In this document: one piece after another, positions 11,207 through 20,645 of the stretch
Numbering within the stretch: position 1 is the first letter of the stretch
Layout: the number at the start of each line of letters is the position of its first letter
Origin: Mesorhizobium sp. B2-3-12
GTDB lineage: Bacteria > Pseudomonadota > Alphaproteobacteria > Rhizobiales > Rhizobiaceae
Assembly (NCBI RefSeq): GCF_006442205.1
Contig: NZ_VFVR01000001.1
Coordinates: 62,001 to 126,000, forward strand
DNA length: 64,000 bases
Reading direction: 5' to 3'
Program-made: the position numbers and the translations under genes
Notes under the pieces: generated by a model
What the model was told of the DNA's origin: nothing
The model's input: only the letters and a program-made list of their open reading frames with translations
Databases searched by the model: none

Positions 11207-11335
11207 GCCCGCGCCAGGCACACGATTTTTTCAGGGGACCGAACGGGGAAAGATTCCCGTCCGTGTCACACTTGTTGCATAATCGCCACAATGCGTTGCA
11301 TAGATCGGACGCAATCACTGGTTCTAGACGGCGAT

Positions 11336-13621
11336 ATGGCTTCGCAGGCACCAACACTGAACGAACCGCTTTTTAGCAAACCCGGCGCGCGCGACGGGCG
11401 CCGGCTGCTGGCGCTGCCCGGCGTGGTGGCGGTTGTCGGCGCGCTGATCATGGCGGCCATCTCGTTCGCCATCCTGGTGGGCGCCACTCCGATCGCGCCC
11501 GACGCCAAGGCGACCTGGTCGCTGATCGCACTCAACGCCGCCTTCGTGCTCTTCCTCATAGCCTTGATCGGCCGTGAGGTGCACCGCATCATCATGGCAC
11601 GCCGGCATGGCAAGGCTGCCTCGCGGCTGCATGTGCGCATCGTTGCCATGTTCGCGCTCGTCGCCGCCATTCCGGCCATCATGGTGGCGATCATCGCATC
11701 CATCACGCTCGACATCGGCCTTGATCGCTGGTTCGAGATTCGCACCAAGACGATCGTCAACTCATCCCTGTCGATCGCCGACGCCTATGTTCAGGAGAAC
11801 GCGCGCAACCTGCAGGGCACGACATTGTCGATGGCCTATGACCTCGATGCGTCGCGGACGCTCTACGGCCTCGATCGCACCGGCTTTCTCGATCTGATGA
11901 ACAAGGAGGCCGTGGGCCGCTCGCTTGCCCACGCCGCGCTGATCAAGGCCGACGGCTCCTTCGTCATGAGCGCGAAGACCGATGTCGATTTCGCCATGCC
12001 GGAGCCACCCGAAGGCGCCGTGGCCAGTGCCGAAGACGGCAAGCCCGTGCTGATCGAACCGCGCACGCGCAACATCATGGGCGCTATCGTCAAGCTGCGC
12101 GAGATCGAAGGGCTCTATCTCTACACCATCCGCCTTGTCGATCCCGACGTGATCAAGGCGCGCCAGATCGTGCGGTCCAACACTGACGAATATCGTGGTC
12201 TGGAAGACAATCGCCGCACCTCGCAGGTGGCCTTCGCGCTGCCCTATCTGTCGCTGACGCTGATTGTCATCCTGTCGGCGATCTGGACCGGCATTGCCGT
12301 CGCCGACCGTCTGGTGCGGCCGATCCGGCAGCTCATTGGTGCCGCCGACGAGGTTGCTACCGGAAACCTGGACGTTGCGGTGCCGGTGCGGCCGTCCGAC
12401 GGCGATGTCGCCTCGCTTGGCGACACGTTCAACAAGATGCTGCTCGAGCTGAAATCGCAGCGAAACGAAATCCTGTCCGCCAAGGACCTGATCGACGAGC
12501 GCCGCCGTTTTTCCGAAGCGGTGCTTGCCGGCGTCACGGCCGGCGTCATCGGCGTCGATCCGTATGGCATCGTCACCATCGTCAACCGCTCGGCCGAGAC
12601 CATGCTGGCCATTTCCGCCAGCGCGGCCCTTGGGCAGAATCTTTCCGCTGTCCTGCCGCATGTCGGCCGCGTTTTCGAGATTGGCCGCAAGTCCGGCAAA
12701 CCGGTTTACCGCGAGCAGGTGACCTTCTATCGCGCCGGCGCCGAGCGGACCTTCAATGTGCAGGTCACGATCGAGGCAGGCGACGATGGCTCCGAGGAAA
12801 AATCCTATGTGGTGACGGTCGATGACATCACCGACCTGGTTCAGGCCCAGCGTTCGTCCGCATGGGCCGATGTCGCGCGGCGCATTGCCCACGAGATCAA
12901 GAATCCACTGACGCCGATCCAGCTTTCCGCCGAGCGCATCAAGCGCCGCTATGGCAAGGTGATCACCGAGGATCGCGAAGTTTTCGACCAGTGTACCGAC
13001 ACGATCATCCGGCAGGTGGAGGACATTGGCCGCATGGTCGACGAGTTCTCGGCTTTCGCGCGCATGCCAAAACCCGAGATGAAGGCCATCGACCTTCGCG
13101 AATCACTACGCGAGGCTTCTTTCCTGGTCGAAGTCAGCCGGGCCGACATCACTTTCGAGCGGATATTCGGCAGTGAACCGCTCAAGGGCACCTTCGACAG
13201 CCGGCTGATGGCCCAGGCCTTCGGCAATGTGATCAAGAACGCCGCCGAGGCGATCGACGGTTTGGAACAGAAGGACGGCTCGCACGGCATAATCCGGATT
13301 CAAGCCGGCCGCCACAATGGCGCGATTCGCATCGACGTCATCGACAATGGCAAAGGTCTGCCGCGCGAGAATCGCCAACGGCTGCTGGAGCCCTATATGA
13401 CCACACGCGAGAAGGGCACCGGACTTGGTCTCGCTATCGTCAAGAAGATCGTGGAGGACCATGGCGGCAGGTTGGAACTCCATGACGCGCCCGCGGATTT
13501 CCATGGCGGGCGTGGTGCGATGATCAGCATTATCCTGCCGCCCTCGGCCGGCACCCCAGCGCGCGGCGAAGGCAGGGCGGACCACGAACGAGAAACTGAA
13601 AAGGTCGGTAATGGCGTCTGA
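11336..13621 (+). CDS. ntrY: Membrane sensor histidine kinase NtrY
   Basis: 761-residue kinase paired with NtrX. Two N-terminal hydrophobic hairpins (about 25-100), an extracytoplasmic segment with predicted sensor role (about 120-280), a further helix (LPYLSLTLIVILSAIWTGIAV), HAMP, a PAS domain, and kinase motifs: H-box [20 protein letters not shown]-box [10 protein letters not shown]1 VIDNGKGLP, G2 KGTGLGLAIVKKI. The first in-frame ATG is 11291; I use 11336 because NtrY proteins I recall begin with a short cytoplasmic stretch like MASQAPTL, but neither start has a good SD. It overlaps ntrX by 11 bases. Confidence 0.93.
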   Translation: MASQAPTLNEPLFSKPGARDGRRLLALPGVVAVVGALIMAAISFAILVGATPIAPDAKATWSLIALNAAFVLFLIALIGREVHRIIMARRHGKAASRLHVRIVAMFALVAAIPAIMVAIIASITLDIGLDRWFEIRTKTIVNSSLSIADAYVQENARNLQGTTLSMAYDLDASRTLYGLDRTGFLDLMNKEAVGRSLAHAALIKADGSFVMSAKTDVDFAMPEPPEGAVASAEDGKPVLIEPRTRNIMGAIVKLREIEGLYLYTIRLVDPDVIKARQIVRSNTDEYRGLEDNRRTSQVAFALPYLSLTLIVILSAIWTGIAVADRLVRPIRQLIGAADEVATGNLDVAVPVRPSDGDVASLGDTFNKMLLELKSQRNEILSAKDLIDERRRFSEAVLAGVTAGVIGVDPYGIVTIVNRSAETMLAISASAALGQNLSAVLPHVGRVFEIGRKSGKPVYREQVTFYRAGAERTFNVQVTIEAGDDGSEEKSYVVTVDDITDLVQAQRSSAWADVARRIAHEIKNPLTPIQLSAERIKRRYGKVITEDREVFDQCTDTIIRQVEDIGRMVDEFSAFARMPKPEMKAIDLRESLREASFLVEVSRADITFERIFGSEPLKGTFDSRLMAQAFGNVIKNAAEAIDGLEQKDGSHGIIRIQAGRHNGAIRIDVIDNGKGLPRENRQRLLEPYMTTREKGTGLGLAIVKKIVEDHGGRLELHDAPADFHGGRGAMISIILPPSAGTPARGEGRADHERETEKVGNGV

Positions 13622-14972
13622 TATTCTCATCGTCGATGACGAGGAAGACATCCGCGAGCTCGTCGCAGGCATCCTCAGTGACGAGGGTCACGAAACCCGT
13701 ACGGCATTCGACGCCGACAGTGCACTGGCGGCCATCGCCGATCGGGCGCCGAGGCTGATCTTCCTGGACATCTGGCTGCAGGGTTCGCGTCTGGACGGGT
13801 TGGCGTTGCTCGACGAGATCAAGACCATGCATCCGAACCTGCCCGTGGTGATGATTTCAGGTCATGGCAACATCGAAACGGCGGTCTCCGCCATTCGCCG
13901 CGGCGCCTATGACTTCATCGAGAAGCCGTTCAAGGCCGACAGGCTGATCCTCATCGCCGAGCGCGCGCTCGAGACCTCGAAATTGCGCCGCGAGGTTTCC
14001 GACCTCAAACTGCGCAGCGGCGAAACCTTCGACCTGATCGGCATGTCGTCGGCGATGAGCCAGTTGCGCCAGACCATCGAGCGCGTCGCGCCGACCAACA
14101 GCCGCGTGATGATCGTTGGCCCCTCCGGTTCGGGCAAGGAACTGGCGGCGCGCGCCATCCATACGCTGTCGACACGCAAGGGTGGGCCGTTCGTGACGCT
14201 GAGCGCCGCCAACATCACGCCCGAGCGCATGGAGATCGAATTGTTCGGCACCGAATCGAACGGGGTCGAACGCAAGGTGGGAGCGCTGGAGGAAGCCCAT
14301 CGCGGCATTCTCTACATCGACGAAGTGGCCGACATGCCGCGCGAGACGCAGAACAAGATTTTGCGCGTGCTGGTCGAACAGCAGTTCGAGCGGGTGGGCG
14401 GCACGAAGCGGGTCAAGGTCGATGTGCGCATCATTTCCTCGACCTCGCAGAACCTGGAGGCGATGATCGCCGACGGGCGTTTCCGCGAGGATCTTTACCA
14501 CCGTCTCGCGGTCGTCCCGGTCATGGTGCCCGGACTTGCCGAGCGGCGCGAGGACATTCCCTATCTCGTCGACAATTTCATGAAGCAGATCGCCCGCCAG
14601 GCCGGCATCAAGCCGCGCCGCATCGGCGACGACGCACTGGCCGTGTTGCAGGCGCACAATTGGCCGGGCAACGTCCGCCAGCTGCGCAACAATGTCGAGC
14701 GCCTGATGATCCTGGCGCGCGGCGAGGACGTCGACGCGCCGATCACCGCCGATCTTTTGCCGTCCGAAATCGGCGATGTCATGCCGCGCACACCCAACCA
14801 GTCGGACCAGCACATCATGGCGCTGCCGCTGCGCGAGGCACGCGAACAGTTCGAAAAGGACTATCTGATCGCCCAGATCAACCGGTTCGGCGGCAACATT
14901 TCGAAGACCGCCGAGTTCATCGGCATGGAACGCTCCGCCTTGCATCGCAAGCTGAAGTCGCTGGGCGTCTGA
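13611..14972 (+). CDS. ntrX: Response regulator NtrX
   Basis: 453-residue regulator. Receiver domain (about 1-120) with ILIVDDEEDIRE and phospho-Asp in FLDIWLQGS, an AAA+ domain with Walker A GPSGSGKE and Walker B GILYIDEVADMP, and a C-terminal HTH (ISKTAEFIGMERSALHRKLKSLGV). The sigma-54-contacting GAFTGA loop of NtrC is replaced by a segment around FGTESNGVERKVGALE, which is typical of NtrX and implies that it does not activate sigma-54 in the NtrC manner. NtrYX links nitrogen, redox and envelope control in alphaproteobacteria. Confidence 0.94.
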   Translation: MASDILIVDDEEDIRELVAGILSDEGHETRTAFDADSALAAIADRAPRLIFLDIWLQGSRLDGLALLDEIKTMHPNLPVVMISGHGNIETAVSAIRRGAYDFIEKPFKADRLILIAERALETSKLRREVSDLKLRSGETFDLIGMSSAMSQLRQTIERVAPTNSRVMIVGPSGSGKELAARAIHTLSTRKGGPFVTLSAANITPERMEIELFGTESNGVERKVGALEEAHRGILYIDEVADMPRETQNKILRVLVEQQFERVGGTKRVKVDVRIISSTSQNLEAMIADGRFREDLYHRLAVVPVMVPGLAERREDIPYLVDNFMKQIARQAGIKPRRIGDDALAVLQAHNWPGNVRQLRNNVERLMILARGEDVDAPITADLLPSEIGDVMPRTPNQSDQHIMALPLREAREQFEKDYLIAQINRFGGNISKTAEFIGMERSALHRKLKSLGV

Positions 14973-15059
14973 CCGGATATCCAGTGGCCCACGCGATTGT
15001 CCGTTACCTCAAGGGCGGAATCGCCTAAACAGGCCGGACCAAATTCCCCGAGGTGACAA

Positions 15060-15923
15060 ATGCCGCGCATTGCCTATGTGAACGGGCGCTACATCGCTCA
15101 TGCCGATGCCGCCGTGCATATCGAGGATCGCGGCTATCAGTTCGCCGACGGCGTCTACGAGGTCTGCGAGGTGGCGCGCGGCTTCATCGTCGACATGCCG
15201 CGCCACCTCGCCCGGCTTAACCGCTCGCTGACCGAACTGTCGATCGCCTGGCCGGTGACGCGCAACGTGTTGCCGCTGATCCTGCGCGAGGTGGTCAACC
15301 GCAACCATGTCGTCGACGGTCTGGTCTATGTTCAGGTGACGCGTGGTGTCGCCAGCCGCGATTTCGTTTTTCCGTCGGCGGACACCAAGCCGGCTTTGGT
15401 GGTGACAGCCAGGAAGGCGGATCCTGCCGCCGGCACGAAACGCGCCGAGACCGGCATCGCGGTCATCACCGTGCCGGAGAACCGCTGGGACCGTGTCGAC
15501 ATCAAGACCGTCGGACTGCTGCCCAATGTGTTGGCCAAGCAGAAGGCCAAGGAGGCGGGCGCGCAGGAGGCGTGGTTCGTGGATACCGATGGCAACGTCA
15601 AGGAAGGTGGCTCGTCGAATGCCTGGATCGTTACCAGGGACGGCGTTCTGGTCACCCGGCCGGCCGAACATGGCATTTTGCGCGGCATCACGCGCACCAC
15701 CATGTTCGAAGTCGCGGCAAAGCTCGGCCTGAAGATCGAGGAGCGTGGATTTTCCGTCGCCGAGGCCAAGGCGGCCCGCGAAGCATTCATCAGTTCGGCG
15801 ACGACTATTGCCATGCCGATCGTGGCCATTGACGGTGATCCCGTAGCCAACGGACACCCCGGCTCAATAACACTTTCGTTGCGGCAGGCCTTTTTTGACA
15901 TTGCGGAAAAAAGTCCAGCCTGA
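15060..15923 (+). CDS. dat: D-amino-acid aminotransferase
   Basis: 287-residue fold-type IV PLP enzyme. It has the N-terminal VNGRYIAHADAAVHIEDRGYQFADGVYE pattern, the PLP lysine in DIKTVGLLPNVLAKQ, and EGGSSNAWIV. The family interconverts D-alanine and D-glutamate with 2-oxo acids, feeding peptidoglycan precursors; branched-chain L-specific members are close relatives, so specificity is inferred. AGGTGAC precedes the ATG. It lies between ntrX and hfq, a usual place in rhizobia. Confidence 0.9.
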   Translation: MPRIAYVNGRYIAHADAAVHIEDRGYQFADGVYEVCEVARGFIVDMPRHLARLNRSLTELSIAWPVTRNVLPLILREVVNRNHVVDGLVYVQVTRGVASRDFVFPSADTKPALVVTARKADPAAGTKRAETGIAVITVPENRWDRVDIKTVGLLPNVLAKQKAKEAGAQEAWFVDTDGNVKEGGSSNAWIVTRDGVLVTRPAEHGILRGITRTTMFEVAAKLGLKIEERGFSVAEAKAAREAFISSATTIAMPIVAIDGDPVANGHPGSITLSLRQAFFDIAEKSPA

Positions 15924-16067
15924 TAACCGCTCAGGTGGAATGAACATCAATATATCTCGTTCTGCTTGTCGTTACTGACGGCAAGAGGGTGTTTGCGCGC
16001 TTGACATGTGCCCGCTAATTTGGCGCATTGGCTGCAAACCGAAGGGGATCGGCGAAAGACAAAAACA

Positions 16068-16313
16068 ATGGCGGAACGATCGCAAAACCTTCAGGACCTG
16101 TTCCTGAATTCAGTTCGCAAGAGCAAGAACCCGCTCACCATCTTTCTTATCAACGGCGTGAAGCTGACCGGCGTGGTCACTTCTTTCGACAATTTTTGCG
16201 TCCTGTTGCGCCGCGACGGCCACTCCCAGCTCGTCTACAAGCACGCCATTTCCACGATCATGCCGAGCCAGCCGGTTCAGATGTTCGATGGCGAGGAAAG
16301 CCAGGGCGCCTGA
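16068..16313 (+). CDS. hfq: RNA chaperone Hfq
   Basis: 81-residue Sm-like hexameric protein that pairs small RNAs with mRNAs. Sm1 is visible around [32 protein letters not shown] and Sm2 as [14 protein letters not shown], with the proximal-face YKHA motif. ATG 16068 gives the canonical N-terminus [16 protein letters not shown] hexamer at 16001-16006 in the 144-base upstream gap may be a -35, but no clear -10 follows. The stop directly abuts hflX. Confidence 0.97.
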   Translation: MAERSQNLQDLFLNSVRKSKNPLTIFLINGVKLTGVVTSFDNFCVLLRRDGHSQLVYKHAISTIMPSQPVQMFDGEESQGA

Positions 16314-17705
16314 TTGGCACGTGAGAAGGACGCGGACGGCACGGTTCGCGGAAAACCAGCACATCATCCCGGGACGGTAGCCGAAGCCCCGACCCGGGCT
16401 GTTGTCATCGTGCCGGTGCTTACCCGCCAGCAGCGCGGCGATGACGACACGAACCGTCCCCGGCTGACCCGCTCGGCCGAGGCGCGCCACGACGAAGCAG
16501 TCGGCCTTGCCCGCGCCATCAACCTAGATCTGATCCATACGGCGGTCGTGACCGTCAACGACCCTCGCCCGGCGACGCTGCTGGGCAGCGGCAAGGTCGA
16601 GGAGTTGGCCGAAATCGTCAAGGAAGGTCACGCGGAAGTGGTCATCGTCGACCACCCGCTGACGCCGGTGCAGCAGCGCAATCTCGAGAAGGAATTCAAC
16701 GCCAAGGTGTTGGATCGTACCGGGCTGATCCTGGAGATATTCGGGGAGCGGGCGCGTACCAAGGAAGGCACGCTGCAGGTCGAGCTTGCCCATCTCAACT
16801 ACCAGAAGGGCCGCCTGGTACGCAGCTGGACCCACCTGGAGCGCCAGCGCGGCGGTGCCGGCTTCCTCGGCGGTCCCGGTGAAACGCAGATCGAATCCGA
16901 TCGGCGGCAGTTGCAGGAAAAGATCATAAAACTGAAGCACGAGCTGGAAACCGTGCGCCGCACCCGTGACCTACACCGCGCCAAGCGCAAGAAGGTGCCG
17001 TTTCCGGTGGTGGCGATCGTCGGCTACACCAACGCCGGCAAGTCGACGCTGTTCAACAAGCTGACCGGAGCAGGGGTGCTGGCGCAGGACATGCTGTTTG
17101 CCACGCTTGATCCGACCCTGCGCCGCGTGCGCCTGCCACATGGCACACCGATTATTCTTTCCGACACGGTCGGCTTCATTTCGGACCTGCCGACGCATCT
17201 GATCGCGGCTTTCCGCGCGACGTTGGAGGAGGTGGTCGAGGCCGATCTCGTCATCCATCTGCGCAACATTTCCGATCCCGATACGGCTGCGCAGGCCGAG
17301 GACGTCGAGCGCATCCTCGCCGACCTCGGCGTCGATGCCAGCGACACCAAGCGGGTCATCGAAGTCTGGAACAAGATCGACCTTCTGGACGACGGCAACA
17401 GGCAGCGGCTGCTAGCCGACGGTGCCGACGGCAGCAAGGAACCGCCAATTGCCGTATCCGCGGTATCGGGCGAAGGCATCGATGCGCTGAAGGCCCTCAT
17501 CGAAACCCGGATGGCCGGCGAGCTCGAAGAGCTGACGGTGACGATCGAGCCGGCACAGTTCGGCTTGGTCGACTGGCTTTATCGCAACGGTGACGTCGTT
17601 TCGCGGACTGACAATGACGACGGCAGCGCTACCCTTTCGCTGAAGGCCACACAAAGCGCCCGAGAAGAGATCGAAAGCCGATTGCGTCGCAAAAACAACG
17701 GGTAA
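16314..17705 (+). CDS. hflX: Ribosome-associated GTPase HflX
   Basis: 463 residues. N-terminal HflX domain (about 50-205) with LDLIHTAVVTVNDPRPATLLGSGKVEEL, a coiled-coil (QLQEKIIKLKHELETVRRTR), then the G domain: G1 GYTNAGKST, G3 DTVGFI, G4 NKID. HflX splits stalled ribosomes under stress in studied species. The TTG at 16314 directly after the hfq stop is the only early start in frame that keeps translational coupling; the first 40 residues are poorly conserved, so an internal start is possible. Confidence 0.93.
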   Translation: MAREKDADGTVRGKPAHHPGTVAEAPTRAVVIVPVLTRQQRGDDDTNRPRLTRSAEARHDEAVGLARAINLDLIHTAVVTVNDPRPATLLGSGKVEELAEIVKEGHAEVVIVDHPLTPVQQRNLEKEFNAKVLDRTGLILEIFGERARTKEGTLQVELAHLNYQKGRLVRSWTHLERQRGGAGFLGGPGETQIESDRRQLQEKIIKLKHELETVRRTRDLHRAKRKKVPFPVVAIVGYTNAGKSTLFNKLTGAGVLAQDMLFATLDPTLRRVRLPHGTPIILSDTVGFISDLPTHLIAAFRATLEEVVEADLVIHLRNISDPDTAAQAEDVERILADLGVDASDTKRVIEVWNKIDLLDDGNRQRLLADGADGSKEPPIAVSAVSGEGIDALKALIETRMAGELEELTVTIEPAQFGLVDWLYRNGDVVSRTDNDDGSATLSLKATQSAREEIESRLRRKNNG

Positions 17706-17758
17706 CGCGCGTAAATTCCGGGAAATTGTATCGCGTTTCTCGTAAGGAATTGCCGGGC

Positions 17759-18583
17759 CTACTTCGCGGTCTTTGCTTCCTGCCAGAGCGCTTCCATTTC
17801 TTCCAGCGTAGCTTCCTCCAGCGAGCCGCCTGATTTGTCCAGGGCCTGCTCGACATAGTGGAAACGTGAGCGGAATTTCTCGTTCGTGCCGCTGAGTGCT
17901 GCCTCCGAATCGAGCTTCAGATGGCGGCCGAGATTGACGACAGCAAACAGCATGTCGCCGAACTCGTCCTTGATCTCGGCCGTTTCACCTTTGGCCAGTG
18001 CCTCGCGCAACTCCCCGATTTCTTCCTCGATCTTGTCCAGGATGGGGGCAGCCTCGCTCCAGTCGAAGCCGACGCGGGCGGCTTTTTCCTGAAGTTTCAG
18101 GGCTCGCGTCAAGGCGGGCAGGGCGACCGGAACGCTGTCCAGGAAGCCCTTGCCATTGTCCTCGGGGTCGAGGCCTCGCGCGAGGCGGGCTTGTCGCTTC
18201 TCGGCCTTCTCCTGCGCCTTGATCTTTTCCCACATGCCCTTGGCCAGGCCGGCGCTGCGGGCCTTTTCGTCGCCAAAGACATGCGGATGGCGGCGGATCA
18301 TCTTGGTGGTGATGGCCTGGACCACGTCGCCAAAGGCGAATTCGCCGGCCTCCTGCGCCATCTGGGCATGGTATACGACCTGCAACAGGAGATCGCCAAG
18401 CTCGTCGCGCAAATCGTCGAGATCGCCGCGTGCGATGGCATCGGCCACCTCATAGGCTTCCTCGATCGTATAGGGCGCGATGGTGGAGAAATTCTGCTCG
18501 ATATCCCACGGGCAACCGGTCTTCGGCGCGCGCAACGCCGCCATGATCTCGATCAGGCGTGAAATATCTTTCGATGGTGTCAT
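17759..18583 (-). CDS. mazG: Nucleoside triphosphate pyrophosphohydrolase MazG
   Basis: 274-residue all-alpha NTP pyrophosphatase. Two MazG repeats are visible: the N-terminal one with GCPWDIEQ, YTIEEAYEVADAI and LRDELGDLLLQV, and the C-terminal one with KIEEEIGELREAL and KDEFGDMLFAVVNLGRHL; the paired Glu/Asp residues bind Mg. It hydrolyses NTPs to NMP and PPi and is thought to clear aberrant nucleotides or lower ppGpp. It faces hflX tail to tail with a 53-base gap and follows the aminotransferase gene on its own strand. Confidence 0.94.
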   Translation of the reverse strand: MTPSKDISRLIEIMAALRAPKTGCPWDIEQNFSTIAPYTIEEAYEVADAIARGDLDDLRDELGDLLLQVVYHAQMAQEAGEFAFGDVVQAITTKMIRRHPHVFGDEKARSAGLAKGMWEKIKAQEKAEKRQARLARGLDPEDNGKGFLDSVPVALPALTRALKLQEKAARVGFDWSEAAPILDKIEEEIGELREALAKGETAEIKDEFGDMLFAVVNLGRHLKLDSEAALSGTNEKFRSRFHYVEQALDKSGGSLEEATLEEMEALWQEAKTAK

Positions 18584-18672
18584 GCGGCGAATGCTATCGC
18601 GCCGACCGACGCACGGCCAACGCTGTCAGCCGGGAAGGGGACCTTGTCCACAGTTGCACCGTATCAGCTTCG

Positions 18673-19860
18673 TCAGTCCAGCACGGAAACGATCGCCTTG
18701 GCGAGGTCATCCATGCCGTCCTCTGGCAGGCCTGCCACGTTGATGCGGCTGTCGCCGACCATGTAGACGGCGTGCTCGACGCGCAGCCGTTCGACCTGCG
18801 CTTCCGTGAGGCCGAGCCTGGAGAACATGCCGCGATGGCTGGCAACGAAGTCGAAACGGTCGGAGTTGGATTGCCGGCGCAGTGCCTCGGCGAAAGCCAC
18901 GCGAAGCCGCAGCATGCGCAGGCGCATCTCCTCAAGTTCGGCTTCCCAGTCGGCACGCAACGCGGCGTCTTCCAGAACGATGCGTACGGCGGCCGCGCCA
19001 TGGTCCGGCGGCATCGAATACATGGCGCGCGCCGCCGACAGCATCTGGCTCATCGCGATGTCCGCCTGCGAGCCGTCCCGGGCCAGGACCATGGCAGCAC
19101 CGACACGGTCGCGGTAGACGGCGAAATTCTTTGAACAGCTCGACGCGACAACCATTTCCGGAACTTTCGCCGCCAGCAGCCGCAAGCCGAGGGCATCAGC
19201 CTCCAGGCCATCGCCGAAGCCCTGATAGGCGATGTCGACAAACGGCAGCAGACCGCGCTCGACGACAAGATCGGTCACGGCCTCCCACTGAGCGGCGTCC
19301 AGATTGGCGCCGGTCGGGTTGTGGCAGCAGCCGTGCAGCAGCACCACATCGCCGCTTTGCGCCGTCCGCAGCGCCGCCAGCATGTCATCGAAACGAACCG
19401 CGCCCGAAGCCGCGTCGAAATAGGGGTATTCGCGGATTTGCAGGCCGGCGGCCCGCATCACCGGCATATGGTTCGGCCAGGTCGGGTCGGAGACCCACAC
19501 CGTCGCGTCCGAACGCGTCCGCTTGAGCAGTTCCGCCACCAGCCGCAGCGCACCGGAACCGCCAGGCGCCTGTGCCGCGCGGATGCGCGCCATGTCGGCA
19601 CCCGGACCAAAGGCGAGCGTGGCCATGACGGTGTTGAAGCCGATATCGCCGGCAAGGCCGAGATAGGTCTTGGTGTCCTGACTATTCAGCAGCCGCTTTT
19701 CGGCCTCGCGCACGGCGCGCATGACCGGCGTCTTGCCGTCGCGATCCTTGTAGACGCCGACGCCGAGGTCGACCTTGCCAAGACGTGGATCGGCGCGATA
19801 GAGCCCGATCAGCGCGAGAATCTTGTCGGCGGGAGCTGGCTGCAGGTCTTCGAACATCAT
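18673..19860 (-). CDS. Aromatic/aspartate-type aminotransferase (TyrB/AspC class)
   Basis: 395-residue fold-type I PLP enzyme of the Ialpha aspartate/aromatic aminotransferase group: VDLGVGVYKD near residue 35, YLGLAGD, HGCCHNPTGANLD, FVDIAYQGFGDG and the PLP lysine in SSCSKNFAVYRDRVG. The C-terminus holds MFSRLGLTEAQVERL as in TyrB. It uses 2-oxoglutarate as amino acceptor; whether aspartate or aromatic acids are preferred cannot be read from sequence. It is divergent from the histidine phosphatase gene, sharing a 116-base upstream gap. Confidence 0.92.
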   Translation of the reverse strand: MMFEDLQPAPADKILALIGLYRADPRLGKVDLGVGVYKDRDGKTPVMRAVREAEKRLLNSQDTKTYLGLAGDIGFNTVMATLAFGPGADMARIRAAQAPGGSGALRLVAELLKRTRSDATVWVSDPTWPNHMPVMRAAGLQIREYPYFDAASGAVRFDDMLAALRTAQSGDVVLLHGCCHNPTGANLDAAQWEAVTDLVVERGLLPFVDIAYQGFGDGLEADALGLRLLAAKVPEMVVASSCSKNFAVYRDRVGAAMVLARDGSQADIAMSQMLSAARAMYSMPPDHGAAAVRIVLEDAALRADWEAELEEMRLRMLRLRVAFAEALRRQSNSDRFDFVASHRGMFSRLGLTEAQVERLRVEHAVYMVGDSRINVAGLPEDGMDDLAKAIVSVLD

Positions 19861-19976
19861 TATGGTTCCGTTGGCGCGGCGGAGTGATACGCAAATTGGC
19901 TACGTTTCACCAGCGGTTTTGATTGCGCCCGCACCTGTTGGTGCGGCTTTCAACCACTTCAGAGAAAGCATGCTCC

Positions 19977-20570
19977 ATGCTCGTCCGTCTGACCATGATC
20001 TGTGCCGGCGCTACGGCGGCGACCCGGAAAGGATCGTTTCCGGCCGATGAGCCGCTGGAGCCGAGATCGCTGACCTCGGCCAGAGCGATGCGCGGGACGC
20101 TGCGCCGCGCCGATCGCGTCTGGACCGCGCCGGCGCTGCGGGCTCGCCAGACCGCCGAGGCGTTGGGGCTGGAAGCATCGGTCGAACCGCTGCTGGCGGA
20201 CCAGGACTACGGACGATGGTCAGGCAGGAGCTTCGAAGAGGTGCAGGCGCAACAGCCGGATGAGATCGTTGCCTGGCTTAGCAATCCCAATACCGCCCCG
20301 CATGGTGGCGAGTCGCTGGCCGATGTAGCGGGCAGGGCGTCAAAGCTGATGGATGGATTGATTGCCGAAGCCGGCCACACCATCGCCGTGACGCATGCCA
20401 GCGTCATCCGCACCGCTATCCTGCACGTTCTCGGCGCACCGCTTGCCGCCAGCGCGAAGATCGACATCGAACCCTTGAGCATCACCGATATTCGCAGCGA
20501 CGGCTGCCGGTGGGTGCTGCGCGCTTGTGGCGTGACGGTTCCCAAACCGGCAAATCCGCGCCAGGCTTGA
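19977..20570 (+). CDS. Histidine-phosphatase-family protein lacking the RHG catalytic motif
   Basis: 197 residues of the histidine phosphatase (phosphoglycerate mutase-like) superfamily. Recognisable parts: the second core ALRARQTAEALGL, DYGRWSGRSFEEV, PHGGES and the C-terminal catalytic VTHASVIRTAILHVLGAP. The N-terminal position that should hold RHG (or CHG) reads MICAGATAATRK, so the phosphohistidine residue is replaced by Ala. ATG 19977 is preceded by AGAGAAAG; an earlier TTG in frame has no support. Either a non-catalytic or binding role, or a changed mechanism, must be assumed. Confidence 0.75.
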   Translation: MLVRLTMICAGATAATRKGSFPADEPLEPRSLTSARAMRGTLRRADRVWTAPALRARQTAEALGLEASVEPLLADQDYGRWSGRSFEEVQAQQPDEIVAWLSNPNTAPHGGESLADVAGRASKLMDGLIAEAGHTIAVTHASVIRTAILHVLGAPLAASAKIDIEPLSITDIRSDGCRWVLRACGVTVPKPANPRQA

Positions 20571-20610
20571 GTGCGGCGTCGGATGCCCGGCGAAAAATTT
20601 GGCGGTAGCC

Positions 20611-20639
20611 GGGATTAAAATCCCCACGTGCTCCGTAAA
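20611..20639 (+). promoter_or_regulatory. Possible autoregulated ECF promoter
   Basis: GGGATTAAA (20611-20619) followed after about 15 bases by CGTAAA (20634-20639). This has the shape of an ECF-sigma promoter (G-rich/AA -35, CGT-containing -10) and lies directly before the sigma-factor start. If real, transcription would begin almost at the ATG at 20646. Recognition by this sigma factor is an inference. Confidence 0.3.
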
Positions 20640-20645
20640 CAGGGC

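Noticed and set aside
16001..16030. TTGACA as an hfq promoter
   Set aside because: The -35 is perfect but the 16-18-base downstream position gives only CGCATT/GCATTG, so I do not list a promoter.
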